From contig JOBE01000013.1 of assembly GCA_000717735.1 (NCBI GenBank), positions 167,968 to 231,967 on the forward strand: 64,000 nucleotides of DNA, given 5' to 3'. Origin of the DNA: Streptomyces griseoluteus. GTDB lineage: Bacteria > Actinomycetota > Actinomycetes > Streptomycetales > Streptomycetaceae. Below the pieces are notes generated by a model. It worked only from the letters and a program-made list of their open reading frames with translations, was not told the origin of the DNA and did not search any database. Below are positions 9,529 through 17,678 of this stretch, one piece after another. A program made the position numbers and the translations under genes. Within the stretch, counting starts at the first letter, position 1. Every line of letters begins with the position of its first letter.

Positions 9529-10491
9529 CTACTCGCCCATCCCGTGGACCGCCGGGATCGTCCCCAGCCGGCCGGCCTGGAAGTCCTCGAAGGCCTGGCG
9601 CAGTTCGGCCTGGGTGTTCATGACGAACGGGCCGTAGTGGGCCATGGGCTCGCGGATCGGGCGGCCGCCGAGGAGGACGACCTCCAGGTCCGGGGTGTTC
9701 CCGTCCTGCTTCTCGTCGGCGCGGACGGTGAGGGCGCCGCCCTTGCCGAAGACGGCGGTCTGGCCCATGTGGACCGGTCGCCGTTCGGCGCCGACGGTGC
9801 CGCGTCCGGCCATGACGTACGCGAGGCCGTTGAAGTCCTCGCGCCACGGCAGGGTGATCTCGGCGCCGGGGCGCAGCGTCGCGTGGATCATCGTGATCGG
9901 GGTGTGGGTGATGCCGGGGCCGTCGTGGCCGTCGAGCTCGCCGGCGATGACGCGGAGCAGCGCGCCGCCGTCGGGGGAGGTGAGGAGCTGGACCTGGCCG
10001 CCGCGGATGTCCTGGTAGCGGGGGGCCATCATCTTGTCGGCGGCGGGCAGGTTCACCCAGAGCTGGAGGCCGTGGAAGAGGCCGCCGCTGACGACGAGGG
10101 ACTCCGGCGGGGCCTCGATGTGAAGCAGCCCGCTACCTGCTGTCATCCATTGCGTATCGCCGTTGGTGATGGTGCCGCCGCCACCGTTGGAGTCGTGGTG
10201 GTCGAAGGTGCCGTCGATGATGTAGGTGACGGTCTCGAAGCCGCGGTGGGGGTGCCAGGGCGTGCCCTTGGGCTCTCCGGGCGCGTACTCCACCTCACCC
10301 ATCTGGTCCATCATGATGAACGGGTCGAGGTACTGGTAGTTGATCCCGGCGAACGCGCGGCGCACCGGGAAGCCCTCGCCCTCGAATCCCTGGGGGGCCG
10401 TGGTGACGGCGAGCACGGGGCGGGGGGTGGCGTCGGCCTGGGCCGCGACGCGGGGCAGGCTGAGCGGGTTCTCGACAGTCACGGCGGGCAT
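9529..10491 (-). CDS. Pirin family protein
   Basis: 320 residues forming the bicupin pirin fold. The N-terminal cupin contains the metal-binding pattern HPHRGFETVTY and a second histidine at FDHHDSNG, with the conserved WMTAGSGLLHIE segment. The C-terminal half carries the pirin C domain ending GPFVMNTQAELRQAF. Pirins bind iron and act as quercetin dioxygenases or transcription cofactors; the role here is unknown. A small imperfect palindrome lies 47-62 bp upstream. The gene is separated from the upstream SseB-like gene by a palindromic terminator, so it has its own promoter. Confidence 0.95.
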   Translation of the reverse strand: MPAVTVENPLSLPRVAAQADATPRPVLAVTTAPQGFEGEGFPVRRAFAGINYQYLDPFIMMDQMGEVEYAPGEPKGTPWHPHRGFETVTYIIDGTFDHHDSNGGGGTITNGDTQWMTAGSGLLHIEAPPESLVVSGGLFHGLQLWVNLPAADKMMAPRYQDIRGGQVQLLTSPDGGALLRVIAGELDGHDGPGITHTPITMIHATLRPGAEITLPWREDFNGLAYVMAGRGTVGAERRPVHMGQTAVFGKGGALTVRADEKQDGNTPDLEVVLLGGRPIREPMAHYGPFVMNTQAELRQAFEDFQAGRLGTIPAVHGMGE

Positions 10492-10537
10492 GACGGACCT
10501 CCTGGGTGCGGCCTTGGCGACCTTGTACGTCCACTTT

Positions 10538-10553
10538 AGTTGAACGCTGAACT
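10538..10553. promoter_or_regulatory. Imperfect palindrome upstream of pirin
   Basis: AGTTGAACGCTGAACT has matching AGTT/AACT ends and lies in the AT-richer stretch upstream of the pirin start. Pirin genes are often controlled by MarR- or HxlR-type repressors that bind such sites. The match is short, so this is a weak candidate. Confidence 0.3.
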
Positions 10554-10575
10554 TTCTGCCACCCGAAACGCGGAA

Positions 10576-10601
10576 CGCCCGGGAGGAATTCCTCCCGGGC
10601 G
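10576..10601. terminator. Terminator after the SseB-like gene
   Basis: A perfect 26-bp palindrome centred on GAATTC gives a strong GC stem. It lies downstream of the SseB-like stop (10665, minus strand) and upstream of pirin. There is no T tract. Confidence 0.7.
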
Positions 10602-10620
10602 CCCCCGTGGGTACGAGATC

Positions 10621-10653
10621 CCCGTACGTGGTCCCGTACGTGGTCCCGTACGT
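10621..10653. repeat. Short 12-bp tandem repeat
   Basis: CCCGTACGTGGT is present twice and then partially a third time, in the 3' untranslated region of the SseB-like gene between its stop and the terminator. No function is evident. Confidence 0.7.
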
Positions 10654-10664
10654 CCCAGCTTCGG

Positions 10665-11162
10665 TCAGCCGTACATCCGCCGCATCGCGAAGTCGACCAT
10701 CTGCTCCACTGCCTTCGCGTCGAAGACCATGCGGTGGTCGCCCTCCATGTCGAGGACGAAGCCGTAGCCCGTCGGCAGCAGGTCGATCACCTCGGCCCCG
10801 GTGATCACGAAGTACTTCGACTCCTTGCCCGCGTACCGCCGCAGCTCCTTGAGCGAGGTGAACATCGGGATGACCGGCTGCTGGGTGTTGTGCAGAGCGA
10901 GGAAGCCCGGGTTGTCACCGCGCGGGCAGTAGACCTTGGAGGTCGCGAAGATCTGCTGGAAGTCCTCGGGCGCGAGCGTGCCCGTGGTGAAGGCGCGCAC
11001 GGCGTCCGCGAGGGAGGGCGGCGAAGGCTCGGGATAGAGCGGGGCCTGCTGCTGCCCGTACCCGCCCTGCATGCCTCCCGGCGCCGCACCCTGAGGGTCG
11101 TACTGCTGCTGCGGGGGAGGCGCGTACTGCTGAGCACCCGGATTCTGGTCGTAGCCGTACAT
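10665..11162 (-). CDS. SseB-like domain protein with Gln/Pro-rich N-terminus
   Basis: 165 residues from ATG 11162. The first 55 residues are a disordered Tyr/Gln/Pro/Gly tail (GYDQNPGAQQYAPPPQQQ). The rest is a compact alpha/beta domain with LADAVRAFTTGTLAPEDFQQIFATSKVYCPRG and a FVLDMEGDHRMVFD strand, matching the SseB N-terminal domain common in actinobacteria. No enzymatic motif is visible and no partner is adjacent. The spacing between the purine run and the chosen ATG is short; an upstream start would add about 19 residues. Confidence 0.75.
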   Translation of the reverse strand: MYGYDQNPGAQQYAPPPQQQYDPQGAAPGGMQGGYGQQQAPLYPEPSPPSLADAVRAFTTGTLAPEDFQQIFATSKVYCPRGDNPGFLALHNTQQPVIPMFTSLKELRRYAGKESKYFVITGAEVIDLLPTGYGFVLDMEGDHRMVFDAKAVEQMVDFAMRRMYG

Positions 11163-11292
11163 GGGCTCCAGCCTATCGACCGGGCGACCGGGCGGGGCCG
11201 CCCATCCAATTCTTCTCACGCCCCGGGATCCCTTGCTAGGTTCGCACCAGCAATCTGACTGTCATGCACAGGGCTGTAACACGGGGGCGGGA

Positions 11293-11745
11293 ATGACACT
11301 GAACGCACGATGGCAAGGGCTCTTCGAGGACACCGCGCCATCCGGCCCCTCCGAGCGCCCGGCCGCGATGACGCTCGCGGGCACCACGGCCGGGGACGGC
11401 GGCGCGAGCGGCAGCGGTGGCACCGACCTCAAGGCCGACGTCGGCCCCTGGCACCAGGCGGGCAACGCCTCGGGCGAGCTGCGCGTCTCCACCGGCACCT
11501 CGCTGACCGACCTGGAGCGGGGCAACGAGGGCGTTGCAGGCGGAACGGCCGGATTCGACTCCTCCGCCGCACTCACCGAGATCCTCGGCACCTGGAAGGC
11601 CCGCCTCACCTCCGTGCGCGACGAGTGCGGACGCCTGGAGGGTGCCCTCAAGAGCGCGGGCCGCGACTTCGGCGAGCGCGAGGCCGACACCCAGCGGCGC
11701 ATCGCCGCCGGGGCGCCCGCCCCCTCCCGGACGAAGGAGGGCTGA
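11293..11745 (+). CDS. WXG100-like small helical protein, locus A
   Basis: 150 residues, ATG 11293 after a G-rich ribosome site. The N-terminal third is Gly/Ser/Thr-rich and disordered; the remainder is two predicted helices around a Thr-Trp turn (ILGTWKARLTSVRDECGRL), ending in FGEREADTQRRIAAG. That C-terminal half aligns by eye with the small gene at 25315-25761 (TTWDNQVKNL ... FGQQEIDTRARIAG), so the two are paralogues. ESX-type substrates are helical hairpins of about 100 residues with Trp-x-Gly in the turn; here Trp is present without the canonical Gly. It lies six bases ahead of the hydrolase gene and is probably its secretion or folding partner. No signal peptide. Confidence 0.75.
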   Translation: MTLNARWQGLFEDTAPSGPSERPAAMTLAGTTAGDGGASGSGGTDLKADVGPWHQAGNASGELRVSTGTSLTDLERGNEGVAGGTAGFDSSAALTEILGTWKARLTSVRDECGRLEGALKSAGRDFGEREADTQRRIAAGAPAPSRTKEG

Positions 11746-11750
11746 CCCGG

Positions 11751-13544
11751 ATGCCCACCTGGCAGCAGCTGCGCGACGTGAAGCTGAGCGAGTACACGGA
11801 CGCCGCGGACGACTGGGGCCGGATCTCCTCCCGCTCCAACGCCGACAAGGACCGTGTCGACAACGGCATGTTCGCCCGGATCAACGACACACAGAAGGGC
11901 GAGACAGCCGAACGCGCCTCCGCGGACGTCCAGCAGCTGTCCCGCAACTTCCAGTACCTGCACACCGAGTGCGGCCTGATCCGTACAGCCCTCAACGGCT
12001 TGGCCACCGAACTCGCCGCGCCGCAACGGAAGCTGAAGCAGGCCCTGGAGGAGGCGGAGAGCGCCGGGTTCACCGTCCTGCCGGACGGCAGGGTGCAGTA
12101 CCCCACCCGGTCGTTCGTCCTCGCTCCCGGCAGCGGAACGGCGGAGGCCGGCGCACCCGTCCCGTATGCCCCCGGCATGGGCGAGGGGGTCGGCAGCGCC
12201 GACGCCAACAAGGGCAGGGCCGAGGACATCGCCGAGCGGATCGCGCAGGCCGTCCGCGAGGCCGCCGAGATCGACAGCCGCTACGCCGCGGCCCTGCGCG
12301 GGCTGAAGGCCGAGCCCGGCCTCACCGTCAGCGACGAGACCCTCGCCGACGCCGCCAAGGACACCAAGGCGATGCAGGAGGCAGCCGGCAAGTACGCCGA
12401 CGACGACAAGATCCCGAAGGGCAAGTCCCCCCAGGACAATGCCGAGTGGTGGAAGTCGCTCACCCAGGAACAGCGCGACGAGTACGCCACGCTGTACCCG
12501 GCCTCCGTCGGGGCACTGGACGGCCTGCCCTCCGCCGTACGCGACGACGCCAACCGGATGGTGCTCGCGGAGACCCGCGCCCAGACGCAGCTGGAGCTCA
12601 ACGCGATCCCCAAGCCGCCGCAGCAGTACCTCCCCAACCCCAGCGGCTCTTATCCCGCCGTGATCACGAACCCCGCGTACCGGGAATGGCAGGACAAGTA
12701 CGGCGACCGGAAACCGGAGCTGGAACGGATCAAGAACGGCATCGACGCCGTCCAGGGCCGCTTCGACGCCACGGGCAAGGACGGTCTGCCCGAGGCGTAC
12801 CTCCTCGGCTTCGATCCGCGCACCAACAGCGGCGACGGCCGGATCATCCTCGCCAACGGGAATCCGGACACGGCCGACCACACCGCCGTCTACGTCCCCG
12901 GGACGGGGACGGAGATCGGGGGCATCGGAGGCGACCTGGAGCGGGCGAACAGGCTGTGGACGGCGTCCACCCGGCAGGGGGCTGACGTGTCGACCATCAT
13001 GTGGTTCGACTACGACGCCCCGCGCTCGGCCTACCCGACCGACAAGGGCGACGCCTTCCCCGAGGCGGCCCGCAACGAGTACGCGGAGAAGGGCGCCCCG
13101 ACCCTGCACACGTTCATGGAAGGCACCCGGGCCGCACACGAGACGGCGAGCGGCTCCGGCGGGCACACCACGCTCATCGGCCACAGCTACGGGTCCACGC
13201 TGGTCGGCGAGGCCGCGCAGGCCGGCCGGATCTTCGACGGTCCGATCGCCGACGACATCGTCGTCGCCGGAAGCCCGGGCATGCAGGCGAACCGCGCGGC
13301 GGACCTCGGCATCTCGGGCGAGCACATGTGGGCCATGGGCGCCGAGGGAGACAACGTACCCCTCGGTGGCAGCCTCGTGGGACTCGGTGAGGACTGGGTC
13401 GTACCGACGGACCCCGAGTTCGGGGGCAACGTCATGAAGACGGACACCCATGGCCACAGCGACTACTGGAACGAGGGCACCCTCAGCCTGAACAACCAGG
13501 CCAAGGTGATCGTCGGCGACTACGAAGGTGTGATTGTTGAATAA
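11751..13544 (+). CDS. Alpha/beta hydrolase (DUF1023-type) with ESX-like N-terminal helices, locus A
   Basis: 597 residues from ATG 11751; GGAGG lies about ten bases upstream. The first 150 residues are helical, ending in AGFTVLPDGRVQYP, a pattern shared with the paralogous protein at 25775 (AGMKVSEQGRVAYD), but the Trp-x-Gly position reads Gln-Lys-Gly. After a linker comes an alpha/beta hydrolase with the nucleophile elbow GHSYGS (Ser about 479), a preceding DVSTIMWFDYDAP strand, and a late THGHSDYW that can provide the histidine. DUF1023 enzymes in actinobacteria are often encoded with WXG proteins, and some are exported. No Sec signal is seen, so ESX-type export is the natural guess. The substrate is unknown. 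The next gene overlaps its stop. Confidence 0.87.
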   Translation: MPTWQQLRDVKLSEYTDAADDWGRISSRSNADKDRVDNGMFARINDTQKGETAERASADVQQLSRNFQYLHTECGLIRTALNGLATELAAPQRKLKQALEEAESAGFTVLPDGRVQYPTRSFVLAPGSGTAEAGAPVPYAPGMGEGVGSADANKGRAEDIAERIAQAVREAAEIDSRYAAALRGLKAEPGLTVSDETLADAAKDTKAMQEAAGKYADDDKIPKGKSPQDNAEWWKSLTQEQRDEYATLYPASVGALDGLPSAVRDDANRMVLAETRAQTQLELNAIPKPPQQYLPNPSGSYPAVITNPAYREWQDKYGDRKPELERIKNGIDAVQGRFDATGKDGLPEAYLLGFDPRTNSGDGRIILANGNPDTADHTAVYVPGTGTEIGGIGGDLERANRLWTASTRQGADVSTIMWFDYDAPRSAYPTDKGDAFPEAARNEYAEKGAPTLHTFMEGTRAAHETASGSGGHTTLIGHSYGSTLVGEAAQAGRIFDGPIADDIVVAGSPGMQANRAADLGISGEHMWAMGAEGDNVPLGGSLVGLGEDWVVPTDPEFGGNVMKTDTHGHSDYWNEGTLSLNNQAKVIVGDYEGVIVE

Positions 13545-14094
13545 CAGGCGCAGTCTCACGGCCCTGGCCGGCGCCGTCTCCGCGGCCCTTCTGATGACGG
13601 GATGTTCCAGCATGTCCGAGAAGACTCCAGAAGGGATCCTGGGCTACCAGCCCGAGGTCCGGGAGTACAAGCCCGCGAAGCAGCAGGTCAACGACGTCTC
13701 CAGCAGGCTGCTTGACTGGATGGCCGTCAAGGGGGCGTCGACGCAGGTCAGCGCACGCGTCACCATCTGCGAGTCCGTGGATCCCGACTTCAAGACCCAC
13801 TACCTCGTCGAGCACCCCTGGGCCGTCTACGACCTCACCAAGGGCTCCTTCGAGCAGGCGATGCAGAACCTCCGGGAGCAGCTGCCCCGCAACGGCTGGA
13901 AGATCGTCAAGGACGGCTTCACCGAGTCGAAGCGCAAGGACCCGCAGATCGTGGCCGAGAACGACACGCTGCGCCTCGGGCTCAACGTCGAGTGGATGCG
14001 CAACCGCTCGGGCGAGCTCAAGGACGGCATCGCCGTCACGGTCACCTCCCGCTGCTACCGGGCGCCAGAGGGAACGACACCTTACGGTCAGTGA
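13534..14094 (+). CDS. Putative lipoprotein, locus A
   Basis: 186 residues starting at TTG 13534 (or TTG 13537), overlapping the hydrolase stop by a few codons, so translation is coupled. The N-terminus is a lipoprotein signal: NNRR, a hydrophobic stretch, then lipobox LMTGC with Cys near residue 24. The mature part is soluble, with regular alpha/beta composition and a conserved-looking Cys pair (ICESVD ... TSRCY). No family recognised. Membrane anchoring outside the cell and coupling to a putatively exported hydrolase suggest a surface tether, inhibitor or immunity protein for it; this is inference. Confidence 0.8.
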   Translation: MLNNRRSLTALAGAVSAALLMTGCSSMSEKTPEGILGYQPEVREYKPAKQQVNDVSSRLLDWMAVKGASTQVSARVTICESVDPDFKTHYLVEHPWAVYDLTKGSFEQAMQNLREQLPRNGWKIVKDGFTESKRKDPQIVAENDTLRLGLNVEWMRNRSGELKDGIAVTVTSRCYRAPEGTTPYGQ

Positions 14095-14116
14095 CGTCGG
14101 ACACCCGACGAGTCAA

Positions 14117-14150
14117 GGGTCCGAGAAGGGGCGCAGCCCCTCTCGGGCCC
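14117..14150. terminator. Terminator after locus A
   Basis: Arms at 14117-14132 and 14136-14150 pair with a three-base loop and one bulged A. It lies about 20 bp after the lipoprotein stop on the plus strand. Confidence 0.7.
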
Positions 14151-14200
14151 TGTTTCCGTGCGGCTCGGGTCACATGCGCCGACTCAGGGGTTGCTTATAT

Positions 14201-14212
14201 TACTGATGGGTA
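14201..14212. promoter_or_regulatory. Candidate operator in the acyl-CoA dehydrogenase promoter region
   Basis: TACTGATGGGTA is an interrupted palindrome (TACnnATnnGTA) in an AT-rich island directly after TTGCTTATAT (14191-14200), about 80 bp before the acyl-CoA dehydrogenase start. Beta-oxidation genes are commonly under TetR repressors that bind short palindromes of this type. No -35/-10 pair with good spacing can be fixed around it. Confidence 0.35.
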
Positions 14213-14293
14213 GCATCATCGGAGAGAGCGTTTTGCTACTTGCTGGTACGTCTACGAGGAATCCGCCTCCCCGAGCCTTACGGAGCCGTCGCC

Positions 14294-16123
14294 ATGGGGC
14301 ACTACAAGTCGAATCTCCGCGACATCGAGTTCAACCTCTTCGAGGTCCTCGGCCGCGACAAGGTGTACGGCTCCGGGCCGTTCGAGGAGATGGACGTCGA
14401 GACCGCCAAGAGCATCCTCGACGAGATCCGCCGCCTCGCCGAGAACGAGCTCGCGGAGTCCTTCGCCGACGCCGACCGCAACCCGCCGGTCTTCGACCCC
14501 GAGACCAACACCGCCCCCGTACCCGCCACCTTCAAGAAGTCGTACAACGCCTTCATGGAGTCCGAGTACTGGCGCCTCGGCATCCCGGAGGAGATCGGCG
14601 GCACCGTCTCCCCCCGCTCCCTGATCTGGGCCTACGCGGAGCTGCTCCTCGGCTCGAACCCGGCCATCTGGATGTACTCCTCCGGCCCGGCCTTCGCCGG
14701 CGTCCTCTACAACGAGGGCAACGAGGCGCAGAAGAAGATCGCCCAGATCGCGGTCGAGAAGCGCTGGGGCTCCACCATGGTCCTCACCGAGCCCGACGCC
14801 GGCTCCGACGTCGGCGCCGGCCGCACCAAGGCCGTCCAGCAGGAGGACGGCTCCTGGCACATCGAGGGCGTCAAGCGCTTCATCACCTCCGGCGAGCACG
14901 ACATGGAGGAGAACATCCTCCACTACGTCCTCGCCCGCCCCGAGGGTGCGGGACCCGGCACCAAGGGCCTCTCCCTCTTCCTCGTCCCCAAGTACGAGTT
15001 CGACTGGGAGACCGGCGAGCTGGGCGAGCGCAACGGCGCCTACGCCACCAACGTCGAGCACAAGATGGGCCTCAAGGCCTCCAACACGTGCGAGATGACC
15101 TTCGGCGACCGGCACCCCGCCAAGGGCTGGCTCATCGGCGACAAGCACGACGGCATCCGCCAGATGTTCCTCATCATCGAGTTCGCCCGCATGATGGTCG
15201 GCACGAAGGCGATCTCCACCCTCTCCACCGGCTACCTCAACGCCCTGGAGTACGCCAAGGAGCGCGTCCAGGGCACCGACCTGGCCAACTTCATGGACAA
15301 GGCCGCGCCCAAGGTCACCATCACGCACCACCCCGACGTCCGCCGCTCGCTGATGACGCAGAAGGCGTACGCCGAGGGCATGCGCTCCCTCGTCCTCTAC
15401 ACGGCCTCCGTGCAGGACGAGATCGCGATCCAGGAAGCGGCCGGCCAGGACACCAAGGCGCTGCACGGCCTGAACGACCTGCTGCTCCCGATCGTCAAGG
15501 GATACGGCTCCGAGAAGGGCTACGAGCAGCTCGCCCAGTCGCTCCAGACCTTCGGCGGCTCGGGCTTCCTCCAGGAGTACCCGATCGAGCAGTACATCCG
15601 GGACGCCAAGATCGACACCCTCTACGAGGGCACCACCGCCATCCAGGGCCAGGACTTCTTCTTCCGGAAGATCGTCCGCGACCAGGGCGCCGCCCTGAAC
15701 ACGCTGTCCGAGGAGATCAAGAAGTTCCTCGCGGTCGGCACCGGCGGCGACGACCTGGCCGGCGCCCGCGACGCGCTCGCCAAGGCCGCCGTCGACCTGG
15801 AGGCCATCGTCGGCACGATGATCACCGACCTCACCGCCACCGGCGAGGACGTCAAGAACATCTACAAGGTCGGCCTCAACACCACCCGCCTGCTGCTCGC
15901 CTCCGGCGACGTCGTCGTCGGCTACCTGCTCCTGCGCGGCGCCGCTGTCGCCGCCGAGAAGCTCGCCGAGGGCGCCAACGCCAAGGACGTCCCCTTCTAC
16001 CAGGGCAAGATCGCGGCCGCGAAGTTCTTCGCCGCCAACATCCTGCCCGGCGTCTCCGCCGAGCGCGCCCTCGCCGAGGCCGTCGACGGCTCGGTCATGG
16101 ACCTGGACGAGGCCGCGTTCTAA
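14294..16123 (+). CDS. fadE5: Acyl-CoA dehydrogenase, FadE5-like
   Basis: 609 residues, close to the 611 of mycobacterial FadE5, and starts [20 protein letters not shown] as that family does. It catalyses the first, FAD-dependent oxidation of acyl-CoA in beta-oxidation. Visible features: FAD/substrate segment [20 protein letters not shown], the [13 protein letters not shown] helix, and the catalytic base in [11 protein letters not shown] (Glu about 445). It has the long C-terminal domain typical of this group, ending DLDEAAF. ATG 14294 is chosen because the family similarity begins there; an open upstream extension to 14240 is unlikely. It is transcribed alone between two terminators. Confidence 0.95.
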   Translation: MGHYKSNLRDIEFNLFEVLGRDKVYGSGPFEEMDVETAKSILDEIRRLAENELAESFADADRNPPVFDPETNTAPVPATFKKSYNAFMESEYWRLGIPEEIGGTVSPRSLIWAYAELLLGSNPAIWMYSSGPAFAGVLYNEGNEAQKKIAQIAVEKRWGSTMVLTEPDAGSDVGAGRTKAVQQEDGSWHIEGVKRFITSGEHDMEENILHYVLARPEGAGPGTKGLSLFLVPKYEFDWETGELGERNGAYATNVEHKMGLKASNTCEMTFGDRHPAKGWLIGDKHDGIRQMFLIIEFARMMVGTKAISTLSTGYLNALEYAKERVQGTDLANFMDKAAPKVTITHHPDVRRSLMTQKAYAEGMRSLVLYTASVQDEIAIQEAAGQDTKALHGLNDLLLPIVKGYGSEKGYEQLAQSLQTFGGSGFLQEYPIEQYIRDAKIDTLYEGTTAIQGQDFFFRKIVRDQGAALNTLSEEIKKFLAVGTGGDDLAGARDALAKAAVDLEAIVGTMITDLTATGEDVKNIYKVGLNTTRLLLASGDVVVGYLLLRGAAVAAEKLAEGANAKDVPFYQGKIAAAKFFAANILPGVSAERALAEAVDGSVMDLDEAAF

Positions 16124-16144
16124 GACGCGCCCACGTCCTGCAGG

Positions 16145-16188
16145 GAACGGCCCGTCCCCGGGGAGGGGGGCGGGCCGTTCTGCTTTTT
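16145..16188 (+). terminator. Intrinsic terminator after the acyl-CoA dehydrogenase
   Basis: A 10-bp perfect stem (16145-16154 with 16171-16180) is followed by TGCTTTTT, one of the few T-tract terminators in this window. Confidence 0.88.
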
Positions 16189-16227
16189 CAAGGCTCGGTT
16201 CGCCTCCGGGGCGCTCAAGCCGGGCTC

Positions 16228-16287
16228 ACAGGGCCGACCGTGCTCGCCTCCCTCGTTCCTCGGGAGGCTCCGCGCGCTCGGCCCTGT
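16228..16287 (+). promoter_or_regulatory. Nested hairpin in the leader of the M18 aminopeptidase gene
   Basis: An outer 10-bp stem (16228-16237 with 16278-16287) encloses an inner 7-bp stem (16246-16252 with 16262-16268). It ends 21 bp before the aminopeptidase ATG, so it could be an mRNA leader structure or a second terminator for the upstream gene. Confidence 0.4.
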
Positions 16288-16308
16288 TCCGCTGCGTAAG
16301 GTTGATCC

Positions 16309-17616
16309 ATGAGCAGCGCAGCTTCCCGTCCCGCCGCCGGCGCCTTCGACCGCGGACACACCGACGACCTCATGACCTTCCTGACGGCCTCGCCCACGCC
16401 GTACCACGCGGTCGCGAGCGCCGCCTCACGCCTGGAGAAGGCCGGCTTCCGGCGCGTCGAGGAGACCGCCGAGTGGGACGGGACGAGCGGCGGGAAGTAC
16501 GTGATCCGCGGCGGCGCGATCATCGCCTGGTACGTGCCGCAGGGCGCCGCCGCCCACACCCCGTACCGCATCGTCGGCGCCCACACCGACTCCCCCAACC
16601 TGCGCGTCAAGCCGCGGCCCGACATGGGCGCGCAGGGCTGGCGCCAGGTCGCCGTCGAGATCTACGGCGGCAGCCTCCTCAACACCTGGCTCGACCGCGA
16701 CCTCGGCCTCGCCGGCCGCCTCACCCTCCGCGACGGCAGCCACCACCTCGTCAACGTCGACCGGCCGCTGCTGCGCGTCCCGCAGCTCGCCATCCACCTC
16801 GACCGCGGCGCGAACGACGGCCTCAAGCTGGAGCGCCAGCGCCACATGCAGCCCGTCTGGGGCATCGGCGACGTCCACGAGGGCGACCTGATCTCCTTCG
16901 TCGCCGCCGAGGCCGGCCTCGACGCCGAGGACGTCAGCGGCTGGGACCTGATGGTCCACGCCGTCGAGGCGCCCGCCTACCTCGGCCGCGACCGCGAGCT
17001 CCTGGCCGGCCCGCGCATGGACAACCTGATCTCCGTGCACGCCGCCACCGCCGCGCTCGCGTCGCTCGCGGGCCGCGACGACCTCCCGTACATCCCGGTC
17101 CTCGCCGCCTTCGACCACGAGGAGAACGGCTCCGAGGCCGACACCGGCGCCCAGGGCCCCCTCCTCGGCAACGTCCTGGAGCGTTCCGTCTACGCCCGGG
17201 GCGGCTCGTACGAGGACCGGGCGCGCGCCTTCGCCGGCACCGTCTGCCTGTCCTCCGACACCGGCCACGCCGTCCACCCCAACTACGCGGAGCGCCACGA
17301 CCCGACGCACCACCCGCGCGTCAACGGCGGCCCCATCCTCAAGGTGAACGTCAACCAGCGGTACGCCACCGACGGCAGCGGCCGGGCGATCTTCGCCGCC
17401 GCCTGCGAGAAGGCCGGGGTGCCCTGGCAGTCGTTCGTCTCCAACAACGACATGCCCTGCGGCACGACGATCGGCCCGATCACCGCCGCCCGCCACGGCA
17501 TCACCACCGTCGACATCGGCGTCGCGATCCTCTCCATGCACAGCGCCCGCGAACTCTGCGGCGCGGCCGACCCGTACCTCCTCGCGAACGCCCTGGTCGC
17601 CTTCCTGGAGGGCTGA
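16309..17616 (+). CDS. apeB: M18 family aminopeptidase (aspartyl aminopeptidase type)
   Basis: 435 residues, normal for the family. It removes N-terminal, often acidic, residues from peptides using two zinc ions, in the cytoplasm. Metal and catalytic residues appear in order: GAHTDSPNLR (His about 92), RMDNL, DHEENGSEADTG (Glu pair about 271), SSDTGHAVHPNYAERHDP, and a final SMHSARE (His about 410). The start at ATG 16309 gives a short disordered N-terminus. It is single, flanked by terminators on both sides. Confidence 0.95.
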   Translation: MSSAASRPAAGAFDRGHTDDLMTFLTASPTPYHAVASAASRLEKAGFRRVEETAEWDGTSGGKYVIRGGAIIAWYVPQGAAAHTPYRIVGAHTDSPNLRVKPRPDMGAQGWRQVAVEIYGGSLLNTWLDRDLGLAGRLTLRDGSHHLVNVDRPLLRVPQLAIHLDRGANDGLKLERQRHMQPVWGIGDVHEGDLISFVAAEAGLDAEDVSGWDLMVHAVEAPAYLGRDRELLAGPRMDNLISVHAATAALASLAGRDDLPYIPVLAAFDHEENGSEADTGAQGPLLGNVLERSVYARGGSYEDRARAFAGTVCLSSDTGHAVHPNYAERHDPTHHPRVNGGPILKVNVNQRYATDGSGRAIFAAACEKAGVPWQSFVSNNDMPCGTTIGPITAARHGITTVDIGVAILSMHSARELCGAADPYLLANALVAFLEG

Positions 17617-17630
17617 GGCCGGCGGGTGGA

Positions 17631-17673
17631 ACCGCCCTGGACGGAGGCCGAGCGGGCCCCCGTCCAGGGCGGT
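17631..17673. terminator. Bidirectional terminator between aminopeptidase and thioredoxin-NHL genes
   Basis: A perfect 14-bp stem (17631-17644 with 17660-17673) and a 15-base loop lie between the two convergent stops. Confidence 0.85.
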
Positions 17674-17678
17674 GTCCG

